Shown: piece by piece, positions 23,245 through 35,372 of the stretch
How positions within the stretch are numbered: position 1 is the first letter of the stretch
Layout: the number at the start of each line of letters is the position of its first letter
Assembly (NCBI RefSeq): GCF_030272615.1
Contig: NC_081408.1
Location: 404,867,389-404,931,388, forward strand
Direction: 5' to 3'
DNA: 64,000 nucleotides
Origin: Cryptomeria japonica
Lineage: Eukaryota > Streptophyta > Pinopsida > Cupressales > Cupressaceae
Program-made: the position numbers and the translations under genes
The notes under the pieces: generated by a model
Databases searched by the model: none
Seen by the model: the letters and a program-made list of their open reading frames with translations, nothing else
What the model was told of the DNA's origin: nothing

Positions 23245-24685
23245 TGTTTGTGCTTATGATTTGATGTCATTCCTTGTGTGAAGTTGTTGTTTTCTCAAGG
23301 ATTCTCTCTTAAACAAGAGGTGTGTATCCTTGACTACAACCTCTTCTTTATTTTGTAATGTATATCTATTATAAACAAACTCCTCGCTTTGGGTCAAAAG
23401 TGTATCATCCTTCACCAGGAATCCTTTTTATCTAGTAATAGGAAGAAGGTAGGCATTCTTGTTCTCCTTCCCTTCTTTTGGTAGAAGATGTTATGTTTGT
23501 TCAAGAAATTACTCTTGGAGGTAGATGTCTTTTGAGGAAAGATCTTTTCTCCTCCAAGGATCCTCTTTACACTTGTTGCGAAATTTCTCTTTTTTCAACT
23601 ATCTTATCCTTGCTTGTAAGAGTAATATCTCTTTAGCTTGGATTCATGAATATTATTGCCCAAAAGGATATCTCCTTGGTTTTGAAGGTGGGTGTCCTTG
23701 TTTCTTTCTTCCTTAAAACATCAATATAGGCCTATGTTGACATCTTAAGGGGGGGTTGGTGGGGGGTGTAGAGCATATCACCCTCTTTGTACCATGAGCA
23801 TATCACCCTCTTTGTACCATATTGTACTATATTTTTGCAAGTCTTAAACGGGGTGTTCATTCTTGAAACTAGAGAAAACAAACTCTTACACAAGATGATT
23901 CATGCTCAAAACCAGATGCAACATTTATATATGTCTTATATGGGGTGCACATTCTTGAAACCAAAGCAAACAAACTCTTAACAAGATGTTCCCAATACCA
24001 GACACACATTTGAATTTTCATGTCTTACATAGGTTGTTGCATGCTTGAAACTAGAGAAAATAAACTCTTATATGAGATGCGTAACAATTGAAACCAAAAA
24101 GTTGCACACACAACATGATGAGTGGAACTAGCAAAATACAACTAGACTATTCTAACTCTCCTCCCCAACATGGATCACCTAGAAAAACACGACTAGAATG
24201 TGTATCCACGTCTTCTCTCATACTTCTTCTCATGGATCACTTAGAAAAACACAACTAGAATGTGTATCCATGTTTCCTCCTTTTCTTTTCTCCATGAGCT
24301 CATAACTTTGCTATTTGTAGTTCATGGATGATACACGCTCTTGCTCTGTTTAGGTGATGGTTTGTGTTTTTGAGATGACATTTTCAAGAATGATATTGGT
24401 TGTTGAAACAATTTGACATGGAGGTCTTTTCGGCTAGTTGACTTGAGGTCTTGTTTTGGTTTTTAATTTTTTGTGTGCCTTTTTCATTCTTGTCTTGCTT
24501 TGTGTGCCCTTGCATGTGATTGAATGAGTAAGATCCTAAGATTGGGGACTTGGTTCCTCAAAATTAGTGATGTCTTATACTCCTTGTGATCTCGCTCCTA
24601 ATTTCTCCTCTCTCTCTTTCATCTTTTATCTACTTTTTTGCGAGTATTTGCGTAGGCTCATACTCCTTTTAAAGTGGGGGCTAAA
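23245..24685 (+). mobile_element. Internal 3' part of an LTR element ending in a polypurine tract
   Basis: There is no coding frame. A 25-bp unit (GAGCATATCACCCTCTTTGT and following) is doubled at 23771-23820. A ~95-bp imperfect unit containing TTGAAACTAGAGAAAA and CAAACTCTTA recurs three times between 23850 and 24075, and a unit with ACTAGAATGTGTATCCA occurs twice at 24180-24270. The stretch ends in AAAGTGGGGGCTAAA immediately before TGTAGG, which is a classic polypurine tract abutting a 3' LTR. This marks the region as the non-coding 3' end of a plus-strand LTR element whose coding part is gone. Confidence 0.55.
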
Positions 24686-25435
24686 TGTAGGATCGTAAAT
24701 TGTCAGCAAGACAATTTACACCTCATGTTTGTGCCCCTACTTTCACGTGTTCTATCCTCATCTCATTTTTGGGTTCGTTTGTGATTATTCTCCAACTTTG
24801 ACGCCATGAACAACCTTTTGTGGGTCCTACCATGGGATATCCACCTCATTTTACCTCTATTTGGGTCCCGATTGTGGAGGGACTAGGGCGTGGAGTGCCT
24901 TGGTTTGGACCAGGGTGCCCCGAAACACCATGGCCCCTCTTAATTTGGCCCCAATTTAAAATGGGGTAGGTGCTATATCTCCACGGTAAGATTTGATCCC
25001 CGTGGCTCCACATGACAGTTGGAGGTTGGCCTAATCAATAAATTACCTAGAAACCTCTATATAAAGACATTTTATCAACCCAATTTCATCTATCCAATAT
25101 AAGACTCTAAGCAATCAATTCCTAGCATTCTTGCATTCGTGAAGCATTCATCATCAAGTATTTTCAGAGATCTTCAAAGTTGCATATTCATCATTCAACC
25201 ATTGTGGAGAAAAATTACATCATTCTTATGCAAGCATGTGTGTGTGATTAGGATTTTTTCATGTTCATGCCATTTTATTCAACATATGTGATTACATTGA
25301 AAGAGAAAATCATCATCATTAGCAATTGTAGATCTAAGGTATATCTTTCCAGTATTTATTTTAATATTTACATTTATTCATTTAAGGTTAATTTCCAAAC
25401 CAGGGTTTGACTTAGGCAAACCCCTAATCCCAACA
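24686..25435 (+). mobile_element. LTR beginning TGTAGGATCG (end not resolved)
   Basis: It starts TGTAGGATCGTAAATTGTC, related to Solo-3 (35373), which starts TGTAGCGTCGTAAATTGTAC. Both also share a GGTTTGACT(T/A)AGGCAAA block further in. The preceding polypurine tract suggests a 3' LTR on the plus strand. A CAACA at 25431-25435 is one possible end, but without a matching duplication it could equally extend to about 25,636. It could also be the 5' LTR of Ty3-I, which starts just downstream. Confidence 0.55.
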
Positions 25436-25747
25436 ATTTCTCATTTCTTTATGTGTGGAGGAAACAAGTACAAAGCTACATTCAAGAGGATCAACAAGAT
25501 TCATAAAGACGAACAAGTTCACCTTTTAATGGCAAGAAATTCAGAGGACTATGGCAAATTGATACTACCTGGTCCCAAAAAATCGGGTCAAACTTCTGGG
25601 AACAGATTTGAAACATCTTCTTTTGCCCAAATCTAGGTTGGTGTCACAACCCTCCTTTATCACTCTTTGGATTTGATACAATTTTATTTTATAATTTTTG
25701 GTTAAACTATTTAAAATGATTGAATAAGTGTTATAAGGAATAAAATA

Positions 25748-25748
<1 letters not shown>

Positions 25749-25780
<32 letters not shown>
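25749..25780. repeat. (CA)n microsatellite in Solo-2
   Basis: About 16 uninterrupted CA units, near the left end of Solo-2. Confidence 0.95.
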
Positions 25781-26520
25781 ACACACTTGGAGAATATAAT
25801 TCAAAAAGTATTATTTTTATTTTATTTATTTCCACTCCCAATTATGGCACATGTTGTAGGAGGAATTGGAAGCTTCTAGACGAATCTCCACCACCTTGCA
25901 TGTAACTCCCCCACTAAGTTTTTAGTCAATTTGCATGAGTCCAATATTGGAAAAGAATCTCTTTTTTTAATTAAATTCTCTAGATAGTGGAATTGAGGGA
26001 TTTTTCTTATAAAATTATATGCAAGTTCAAAGAAGGGAGTTGATTATGTTTTGAAGAAAATTTCCCAAGTTTTTAGTAGTAGGATCTTCTTGGTAGTCTC
26101 ATTTTCGTTGCAGGATTTGTTAAGTTATTGTTTGAAAGATTTCTCTCAAGTGGCAAGGAAGGATCTAAGGAGGATAGCTAGAAGGTTGGATTCAATATCG
26201 AACTTCGATAAGCCAGGTTCTCCTCTTGTTATTTCACATTCCCATATGAGAAAATGGTATTATCCAAAATATAGCTTCTAGATCTTCCTTTATAAAATTT
26301 TCTTTTGTGATAATATTGAAAAGATAGCTTATTTATTTGTTTAATTGGTTTTTTTTTAGAAAAGAAATATCAGATCTTGCTTGAATGTGAAAGATAGCTA
26401 TTATTTGTTTAAATTTCTTAGAAAATATCAGATCTTGCTGGATTGAAAATTTAAATGTAATTCTTTTTTTTTTACTTCCCTTCGAACAAAAAATGCTGGA
26501 TAATAAGATATAAATCTCTT

Positions 26521-27015
26521 TGTGCAAAAAGAGTATAAATCTCTCCCTGTGTTATGCATTCTTGTGAATAAATCTTTATTCTCATTGTTTACATTTATAT
26601 TATTATTTTTATTTCATCTATCTGGTTATATAAATCTCTCTGTGCAAAAAGAGTATAAATCTCTCCCTGTGATATGCATTCTTGTGAATAAATCTTTATT
26701 CTCATTGTTTACATTAATATTATTATTTTTATTTCATATATCTGGTTATATAAATCTCTCTGTGCAAAAAGAGTATAAATCTCTCCCTGTGTTATACATT
26801 CTTGTGAATAAATCTTTATTCTCATTGTTTACATTTATATTATTATTTTTATTTCATATATCTGGTTATATAAATCTCTCTGTGCAAAAAGAGTATAAAT
26901 CTCTCCCTGTGATATGCATTCTTGTGAATAAATCTTTATTCTCATTGTTTACATTAATATTATTTTTATTTCATATATCTGGTTATATAAATCTCTCTGT
27001 GCAAAAGGAGTATAA
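26521..27015. repeat. 120-bp tandem repeat, four copies plus a partial one
   Basis: The motif TGTGCAAAAAGAGTATAAAT recurs at 26520, 26640, 26760 and 26880, exactly 120 bp apart, then about 117 bp later. Copies differ by only a few bases. Because 120 is a multiple of three, a 170-codon frame with a 40-residue repeat runs through it. I regard that frame as a by-product. Confidence 0.95.
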
Positions 27016-27075
27016 TTCTCTCTGTGAATATTAAATTCCTGATTATGCGAAATCAATTCAAAGTATTTTTCCTAC

Positions 27076-27470
27076 CTCTGTGATTTCTAATTATCTATTT
27101 ATTGCTGAAGCAAATCTCTCTCTCTCTCTCTCTATTTTTATTCCCTGTGAAATCAATTTCTAATTTTCTGTTTATTGCTAAAGCAAATCTCTCTCTATTT
27201 TTATTTCCTGTGAAATCAATTCCTAATTAACTGTTTATTGCTGAAGTAAATCTCTCTCTCTATTTTTATTCCCTGTGAAATCAATTTCTAATTTTCTGTT
27301 TATTGCTGAAGCAAATCTCTCTCTATTTTTATTTCCCGTGAAATCAATTCCTAATTATCTGTTTATTGCTGAAGCAAATCTCTCTCTATATTTATTTCCT
27401 GTGAAATCAATTTCTAATTATTATTTGCTGAAGCAAATCTCCCTATTTTCATTTCCTGTGAAGTCAATTT
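27076..27470. repeat. ~62-bp tandem repeat, six copies, with CT-rich tracts
   Basis: Six units start GTGAAATCAATT(T/C)CTAATT, pass through TTTATTGCTGAAGCAAATCT and end in a CTCTCT-TATTTTTATT tract. Length varies with the CT run (57-67 bp). It lies right after the 120-bp array within Solo-2. Confidence 0.9.
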
Positions 27471-29097
27471 AAAACAATTACTTACCTCTACGATAACTTG
27501 ATTATCTATTTTATTCATGTTCTTATTTTCACAAATAAACATTCTTTTATATATATATATATTACATTTGCAATTTGGAATTGTTAATAATTACTTTAGT
27601 TTAAATTTAAGTTTAATTGTTAATAATTGTATTTTAAGAAATGTTAATTCTCTTCTTAGTATAAATTTTAAGTTATTGAATATAACTTAGAAAAAATTAT
27701 AAATATTGGGGATTATTGTGTAGTAAATTCATAATTAATTTATCTTTGGTAAATTTTATTATATTATATTCTTTAATTAGAGTTATTCAATCCATTTAAG
27801 ATCCATTGGGGCACTTAGTTGGCCTTTGACAATTAATTCATATTAATATGATTTGAATCGAATGTCTAAATTAATCGCTATTTTTGGATTGCTTAATCAT
27901 GCACGTTACACTATTCTTATATCACGCAAATTACTTATAGACTAATTACATTTATTGACGTTATCATCACCATGCAAGTACACATGTAATTATTAAAATG
28001 CAAGTTTTCATGATGGTCATTGTTATGCAAGTTATATTTCAAATTATGGTTTTTATTCTACGTAATTCATCAAGTAGTTATTTCAATCAATTAAAATTAA
28101 GCACGTTCAATTAGTAATTGTTTCAAGTATGATGTTTTCTTAGCTCGTAGTTAGAAAATTAAACAAAGGAAGTTGGAAAACCAAAACCTAGTCGTGTTCA
28201 GTATATACGATAACTCTGGGTCACGCTTACAGGTAATGTCGTCGTGTTGAACTACTGCACTTAACACCTAATAAAGCTACATCAACGACGTCTGTGGCAT
28301 CGTCCCTATAAATCGTCGGGGAGTAATAAGGGACACTTGGAAGTTAAAATCCAAGGGGCGGGTAATCCCCCTTGGATCGATAATTTAATAAGATAAATTT
28401 AAAGATGATCTTTCATTCGTTGAGTTAAACCATAGTAAACCCCTTTTAGGGTTGGTTAAGTAAAATGCCTTTATGAAATTGATTTTTAATCTTGAAGAGA
28501 TATTGGTGATTGACAATTTGGTCAAGGGTGACACTTATGATAAGAATTAGGATTTAGTTGTTTTAGGCCACAAGCAATAGGCCATCTTGAGCCTTTGCTT
28601 AAGCGCTACCACCGTGGGTAGCAACCACAGAGAAACTGTCTGGGACATTGACCCTAGAAAGGGTTGCGTACCCACTAATCAGTTTACATCAAACCATAGA
28701 GTGGAAAATAGAACTACATACTTTACGCTTTGATCCCGTGCTGAAGCGGGTATGTAGGTAGTCTTGGGACGGAGTTGTCCCTTGTACTCAGGCATTCGTG
28801 GGTGGGGTCTAGGCTTGGTAAAAGAAAGATTGAGTAAGAATCCTATTTTGAAGGATAAGATAATTAAAATTGGAAAAAGGTAATTCAATGCATACTCGGA
28901 AGGAATACTGTATGGATTCGCTTGACTTCCCAAGGCTTTAAGCCAAATTACGAGGCAGAATTCAAGCTTGTATTATGTTATTCAATTACTCCTAACGACG
29001 ACGACCTCGGTGCACTTCTGTTAGAAGAGTGTAGTACTTAGCGAGTGGCTCAGGACTCGAATGGTCCCGATGAGTCTAAGTCTCTGGCCAGAGCACC

Positions 29098-29296
29098 TCC
29101 TATCCCGATTGGATAGATGCCTACCCCGCATGGGTAGATGCCTATCCCGATTTGGATAGATGCCTACCCCATATGGGTAGATGCCTATTATGTATTGGAT
29201 AGATGAAATCTTATGTCCCGTATGGACAAGTGCCTAATCCGTATGGTTAGATGCTCATCCCGGATGGATGAATGCCTAATCCAAATGGATGGATGC
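29098..29296. repeat. Array of ~22-bp hairpins with compensatory stem changes
   Basis: Nine units of the form stem, 5-6-nt loop (CRNAT type), stem, ATGC spacer. Clear stems are CTATCC/GGATAG (29100-29116 and 29142-29159), CTACCC/GGGTAG (29121-29137 and 29164-29180), TGTCC/GGACA (29214-29228), CTAATC/GGTTAG (29234-29250) and TCATCC/GGATGA (29255-29271). The fourth pair is T-A, C-G or A-T in different units, and the first two pairs also swap together. Unit 29185-29202 keeps only a 4-bp stem, and the last unit (29276-29292) is decayed. It lies at the right end of Solo-2. Confidence 0.85.
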
Positions 29297-29396
29297 CCAG
29301 AGTATGCGATTGAATCAAACACAAATGATTAAATTTTAAAAAAAAAAAGAATGGTCAAATTTTGTTGGGTTAAACATGGTGGGTTATTACAGTTGG

Positions 29397-31070
29397 TGTC
29401 TCTGTATGACGACTGTAGCTCATTGTTTATGTCCGATTCCTTCAATAATCGCCTATCTTACCCTAATTTTGGCATTTTCGCACATCAACTTAGAAAGAGG
29501 GCCAAACCCTAACCCAGGTGGAACCTAATCAAATTTTTGTCTTTTTTCCATAGGATTAATCCTAGATCTGCTAGGTCTAACCTTCTTTCAATGTGATGGT
29601 TAATTAAACAAAATTAGAGGTTTTGCTGCCTTAATTGGTGAAACCCTATTTTTCACCATTTCAACTTCTAGTGAAGAAACCAAATTTTGGTCAAATAATA
29701 AGAACGTTACAAATGATGGAGTGGTGTATGCAAAAGTGATGAATCAAGCCCAACTTGCAATTTGTCTTCAAGGTCCTATTAATCTAAACACACCACCTCC
29801 TAATAAAATTCAATCGCTTAATATTGATAGTTTAGCTAATTTGGCTCAAACTAATCCACATTGTGTGCTAAGGACTAATAATCCTAGGTGAACCTATACT
29901 CCACTTGGAGAACCAATCGAGTTGACACTTAAAAAGTTGATTCAATTTAATGTAATAACATTGCACCAGAGATCAAACCATATGAGCTAGGCCCTTTTAA
30001 GTCGACTTGGTGGAACGATAAGGATTTATGTAATTACCAAAAATTCAAAGGTCATAAGACCTCAAATTGTTATAAGCTAAACAATCTCATCCTAGATTTG
30101 ATCGATCAGGTATATCAATTAAAAATCCAAAGGAAATGTCCAATAATGATCACACTATCTTTAAAAATAAATTTCAAAATCATGACAAAGGGAAGGCCTC
30201 TAGCTAAGGTATTCAGAATAAGAAGGCTAATTATACCAATGTGTCACATGAATACACTGTTAGTCACATCACTCAAGCTCATGAAACTATTTCAACAATC
30301 ATAATCAAAGGCAAGAACATTGATTGCACAATAGCCATGCATTGGTCTAAAGTAACCCTTCAAGGTGCACCAATTACTTCCCAATGTACAAGCCAATACA
30401 TTCTGCTAGACCACGTTATGAAAACTCCCACATAGATCTGTATCTTTGAGCTTCTTCGTATATTTCCAAGCCATAAAGTAGTATTGGATAAAGCCTTACA
30501 TGAGTTTTGGTACCTAGTGACATTAATGTCGATCAATTTTAGGCCATGGTGAGTAACCTTTCCACCACACCAAATGTCGCCTTTACCCAACAAGATATTC
30601 CAACACACAAACCCTCACATAATGATACCCTCCACCTTGAGGTATATGCCCATAAGCATAAAATTAGAAGAGTTCTAATGGATGGTGGAGCTAGCCTTAA
30701 CATTTGTACATTAAAGCTGGTAAAAGCATTAGGATTCTCTAAGCATAGTGTGGATTCTTCCAAGAAAATAAATATCAAAGCCTATAATGAAATGGAGTGC
30801 CCATCTAAAGAATCATTACTCTCATGGTAAGAGTTGGTCCAGTAACCAAAGATACAATGTTTTAAGTTCTTGATCTTGAGCTTGACTACAACATGCTCCT
30901 TGATTGCCCTTTGATTCATGCTACAAAAGTCATTCCATATACTTACCATCAATGCATCAAGTTATGATGCAATGGCATATAAATAACAATATATGAAGAT
31001 CTCAACCCTTTTTAATATTGTAACAAATTGAAAGACACCATTGATAATCAAGTGGATATCAAGAAAGAAG
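29397..31070 (+). mobile_element. Ty3-I, 5' portion: decayed gag and protease
   Basis: Frames in pieces give TPLGEPIELTLKKLIQFNVIT, WWNDKDLCNYQKFKGHKT with SNC (a zinc-knuckle-like block), and at 30546-30830 a protease with IRRVLMDGGASLNIC. The same blocks occur in Ty3-II (TPLGEPLES, WWNDDEYCEFHKSKGHKT, LIDGGAGLNIC), so both belong to one Ty3 (gypsy) lineage. The frame is stopped many times. The protein reading breaks at 31070 within VDIKKEA and resumes at 59452 after Copia-A. Confidence 0.85.
30546..30830 (+). pseudogene. Ty3-I aspartic protease domain
   Basis: The block HKHKIRRVLMDGGASLNICT carries the DGGAS version of the aspartic protease active site found in this Ty3 lineage, followed by LVKALGFSKHSV and INIKAYNEMECPSK. 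The frame ends early after SLLSW, whereas the related copy in Ty3-II continues through a GPVMKD-VC-VLDIDLTYNILLG-like segment. That segment is partly readable here in another frame near 30,840-30,940. Confidence 0.8.
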
Positions 31071-31577
31071 TGAAAGGAAATACAAGAGCAAGAAAATGAA
31101 AATAAAATCCAAGTAAGTGTGTTGATTGAAGTAATGTTACCAAAGTAGAGAGCAACTTGAGAGCAATCACTCAAACTTGAAGAGGAGACACGAGAGCTTT
31201 TGAAAGGGGAAAAGAAAAGAAAAACCCCTTATGTATTATGAATGAAGGAAAATACTAGAGAGAGAGAGAGAGGCTCATTACGATGATATCAAAAACTGAA
31301 GAATAAGAGGAGAAGCATCTCTTAAATCGAGATGAGGAGAAGAGTTAAAAAGTAACTCCCATTTCTATGAATGCCATCATTCACAATATGTGTGTGAAAT
31401 GTGTCAACATCCTCTTAAGGAGGAAATCTAATATTCCTTAATAAAGGAAAATAAAAGAAATGACTTGTCCTCACACATGTACTGGAGGAAAAATTACATG
31501 TAGGGATTCCAAATAAATATCTCAAACTAAATACAAATAAAGAAACCTAAGCCAAGTAAAGATTAAATATTCTAACA
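31071..31577 (-). repeat. Copia-A 3' LTR
   Basis: It pairs with 58900-59451 from TGAAAGGAAATACAAGAG to TTCTAACA. A short GA run (about 16 bp, near 31257) corresponds to a much longer one in the other LTR. Scattered substitutions and small gaps show the two LTRs have diverged well beyond those of Ty3-II. Confidence 0.9.
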
Positions 31578-31584
31578 CCCCCCC

Positions 31585-33410
31585 TTAAGCTTTACTTGGG
31601 GAGTTTACATCAAATCTTTCAATGGTTTGCAAATCAAGATTTTTAAAATAAAATTGGAACTTTTCTTTACAAAGAGGCTTTATTAGAATATCGACAACTT
31701 GATCTTCGCCCTTGCAATATAGAAGTGAAATTGGATTGTCTTCAATTTTTTGTCTAATAAAGTGATGTTGGAGAGCAATATGTTGGGTCCTTGCATGGAA
31801 GATAGGATTGTTAGCCAAGGCAATGGCGCTTTGATTATCACAATACAAAGGTGTTGGATATTTTTGAGGTAGTCCCAAATAATCAAGCAATCTTCTAAGC
31901 CATAGGGCTTCTTTAGAGGCATTAGTGCATCGTTTATATTCAGCTTTAGTGGAACCAAGTGAAGTAGACTGTTGTTAGAAGTACTATTCCAAGAAATGGC
32001 ACCTGAACCAACAAAGAAACAATATCCATAAGTATATTTCCCATCACTGGGACCTCCCCCTAGATTTGAATCAATAAATCCTTTTAAAATCAAATCACAA
32101 TTTGCATCATAAAATAAACCAACATTGATAGTTCGTAAGTTAATATATCTCAAATTATTTTTGCAACTTTAAAGTGAGTTTGTTTAGGTTTAGACATAAA
32201 ATTAGAAACTAAACCCACACTATAAGCAATATCCAGTCTAGTAAGAGTTAAATAATTTAAACCTCCAACGAGTTGTCTATATAAAGTAGCATCAACTAAA
32301 GGAGTTTTGCATATCAAGCATTAACTTTGTGCCTAATTCACATGGAGTAGACACATGATTAGCATCATTCATTTTAAAATTGTCTAAAATATCTTGAGCA
32401 TATTTACTTTGAGATAGAAAAATACCATTACTTGTTTGCCAAATTTGCATTCCCAAAAAATAATGGAAAAGTCCTAAATTAGTCATTTGAAACTTTTGAT
32501 TGAGTTCAAATTTTATTTTAGAAATCAAATGATTGGAACTTGAAGTTAGAATTAAATAATCTACATATGAAATAATAATCACAATTTCATCTTCACTATG
32601 TTTAATATATAAATTTGGATCATTTTTACTTCTAATGAAACTTTGAGAAAGAAAGAATGCATTTATCTCGGAATAGCATTCCCTGGGAAATTATTTCAAT
32701 CCATAAATTGATTTCTTTAACTTGTAAACTAAATACTCATTACCCTCCTTAACAAAACCCGAAGGTTGAGACATAAATTTCCTAATGTAAATCACCATTT
32801 AGAAAAACACTTTTAACATCCATTTGATGAATAGGCCAATTCATATTAGAAGTTAAAGAAAGAACTAGTTTAATAGTAGGCATTTTGGCAATAGGAGAAT
32901 AAAGTTTCATTATAATTTAAGTCTTCAATTTGAGAAAACCTCTAGCAACTAATCTAGCTTTAAACTTACTAATTTCATTATTTGCATTGAATTTAGTTTT
33001 ATATAATCACTCGCAAGAAACAAAATTTTTACCTTGAAGTAAAACACTAAATCCCAAGTTTGATTAGCAAGCAAAGTATCATATTCTTCTTGCATAGCTT
33101 TTTGCCAATGAGGTAGATTTTTAGCTTGCTCAAAAGAATTAGGATCATTTAAATTCATAATAGTGGACATCAAACCATAATTGCAATAATTTATCCTTCT
33201 AGCCTTAAGTTTATCCATTCTAGCTAAATAATCATCACTTTCTTGAATCAAAATTTTAAACCATTTAGGCTTCCTTTTAGAAGTAATAGAAGCATCACTA
33301 GAAGAAGAATCATTAGGAGTAGAATTATCTTTATCATTATCACCAACACTAGAAGGAAGAGATGCATTAGGAGCAGGGTTTAGAGAAGGAGGTTCATCCT
33401 CCATAACCAC
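31585..33410 (-). pseudogene. Copia-A reverse transcriptase and RNase H
   Basis: The minus strand gives LPHWQKAMQEEYDTLLANQTW at 33,050-33,150, then a palm piece at 32292-32582 with ISYVDYLILTSSS, FQMTNLGLFHYFLGMQ and SKYAQDILDNF. RNase H pieces follow at 31683-32153 and 31585-31890 (YCDNQSAIALANNP, HARTQHI, HFIRQKI). The catalytic YVDD box is YVDY here, so one metal-binding Asp is gone. Several frameshifts separate the blocks. Confidence 0.88.
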
Positions 33411-33701
33411 AACTTTACTTTCAACAAATTCATTATCTTGCTCTTTAGAACAATCATGAATACCATCTCTAGCAACTTTAACTTTATTAGTGATAGGATT
33501 GTAAACTCTATATGCTTTAGAATATTCATCATAACCAACAAATATATAAGGAGAATATTTATAATATAATTTATGCCTCTTTTGTTTAGGTTTATGAACA
33601 TAAGCAATGAACCAAAAATCCTTAAATGCTTTAAATTGGGCTTTCTACCAGACCAAACCTCTTCAGGAGTTATATCCTATAAATATTTTGTAGGAGTCTT
33701 C

Positions 33702-34010
33702 TTAATGAGATAATTTAGCACAAGCCATAACTTCAACCCAGAATTTATAATCCATATTTTTAGCATGCAATAAACATCTAGCCATTTCAACAATGGTTCT
33801 ATGCTTCCTTTCCGCTACACCATTTTGTTGAGGTGTATAGGGAATAGTAAGCTCATGTTTAATACCAAAAGATTTTAAATAACCATTAAATGCATTATTC
33901 ACATATTTCTTACCATTATCAGTTCTAAATATTTTAATCTTAAAACTAGATTGCCTTTCAACAAACATATGAAATTCAGTAAAAACATCAAGAACTCGAT
34001 CCTTACTATG
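33702..34010 (-). pseudogene. Copia-A integrase core, distal part
   Basis: It reads DRVLDVFTEFHMFVERQS, FRTDNGKKYVNNAF and YTPQQNGVAERKHRTIVEMA, which include the second Asp and the Glu of the integrase DDE triad. The frame is cut at 34010/34011 by Copia-B and resumes right of 39427. Confidence 0.88.
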
Positions 34011-34503
34011 TGTTAGAATTCGTGAAATGAGAATCCCACAAGCACAGTTATCTTCTGCAAGAATACTTGTCACACATAAAGAGAGAATTGAACAACAAAA
34101 CAATTGAAGAAAATAACAATGAAATTGATTGAATTGCTTTGAAATTGATTGAGTTACAATGAAGGATATTACATCCCTACAAAGAAATCTAATTCTAAAG
34201 ATAGAAACCCTAAATGATGGAGTTTACAAGATAGACCGAGAGTTAAAATAGAATACATGCATCAACCATGTATGCAAAAATAACATAATAGACTAGTTAA
34301 ATGCATGAAACTCTCAAAATCTAAACATAGTTTGCTTTTCCTAGTTTGCATTATGCATGGAGATAAATATTAATTAATTATCCCTAATTAATTTATTAAC
34401 TAAGTAATAAATGCCAATAATTAATTACTAATTAAGGCACATATTATTTAGTGAACTAATGCAATTAAGTGAATAGTTCATATATAAATTATTTACTCCA
34501 ACA
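34011..34503 (-). repeat. Copia-B 3' LTR
   Basis: 493 bp, TG...CA ends. It aligns throughout to 38946-39422 and preserves the uninterrupted GTGAA at 34022-34026 that became duplicated around Solo-4 in the other LTR. Confidence 0.88.
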
Positions 34504-35367
34504 CCCCCCCTGAATGCACAACTGAGGAGAGAGGCAAAAAAGATGTAGGAAAAAAACATGCAAAGATGAATGCAATATGGGTCTTGACATAAAGCCTGAT
34601 GAGGTACCCATGAACAAACATGCAAGTTTCTTAGAAACGGAGCAAAGGAGAAAACCCAGTGGGAACAAAACTCCTCTCCAAAAGGGAAACAAAAGACGAG
34701 CATGAAGAAACATTGAAGCATGAAGAAGTTGCAAACACTACCGTAGAACGACTGCTATGATGTTGAAAAAAGAACCTCCAGAAATAGGAATTCAAGAGTG
34801 CCCATATGGTAAGTATTCCATCTCACTAAAATGCATGGGTAACCAACCACTGCATCTCCTTAGTACATATGAACAAGTACTGAATACATATAATCTCCAA
34901 CGCAAAACCAAGGAAGCATTAGCACCAACAGTAGAAACCCCCCCATAATGCTGACAAGGGAGAGGTATGACAAGTACTCTGAATCTAAATGCTATTCTCC
35001 ATGATGCTGGAAAAAGTGGAGATCTGAGACAAGAAAGGCAGAGCTCAGATAACAGGAAGGGCAGAATAGGACAAAAAAAGAACTGTTGACTTCAGAAGAA
35101 AGAGATAGTGGTCTTGTAATCATTTTGCAAAAATAGACCTAAGATATGGATAGAGCTCTAAATCATCTTTTCGACGATCATTTGCAAAAAATGGAGTCCA
35201 AATGCACAAGATATGCCCCCGGGAGTGTAAACAAAAACATCTGACTTGAACGGGCAAAAAAACCTACAAAATGAAAAATCACAAAAAATACTTCCATATC
35301 TAGATCGGTCTTGGAAAGAGCTTTCCAACGATATATGGTTTGTTAAAAAACGCCTTCATTTTCTCAA
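34504..35367. other. Copia-B internal region, left part
   Basis: This has no coding frame. The first bases (ACCCCCCC on the plus strand) are the polypurine tract of Copia-B. The rest shows no homology I can name. Confidence 0.5.
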
Positions 35368-35372
35368 GTTAG

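Larger units (their letters stand above)
25642..29391. mobile_element. Solo-2: 3.75-kb solo LTR with TSD GTTGG
   Basis: The element starts TGTCACAACCC and ends GGGTTATTACA, which are imperfect inverted termini. GTTGG flanks it at 25637-25641 and 29392-29396. The flanking reading is continuous when the insert is removed (AGGTTGG joined to TGTCTCTG). There is no coding frame except by-products of tandem repeats. At 3750 bp it is long for an LTR. It contains a CA microsatellite, two tandem arrays and a hairpin array, all listed separately. It landed in or just before the leader of Ty3-I. Confidence 0.82.

Noticed and set aside
23172-23245. TGCATTAATTTTGGT repeat flanking the right end of LINE-1 as a target duplication
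   Set aside because: Both copies lie on the same side of the element, about 58 bp apart, so they cannot be a TSD of the LINE.
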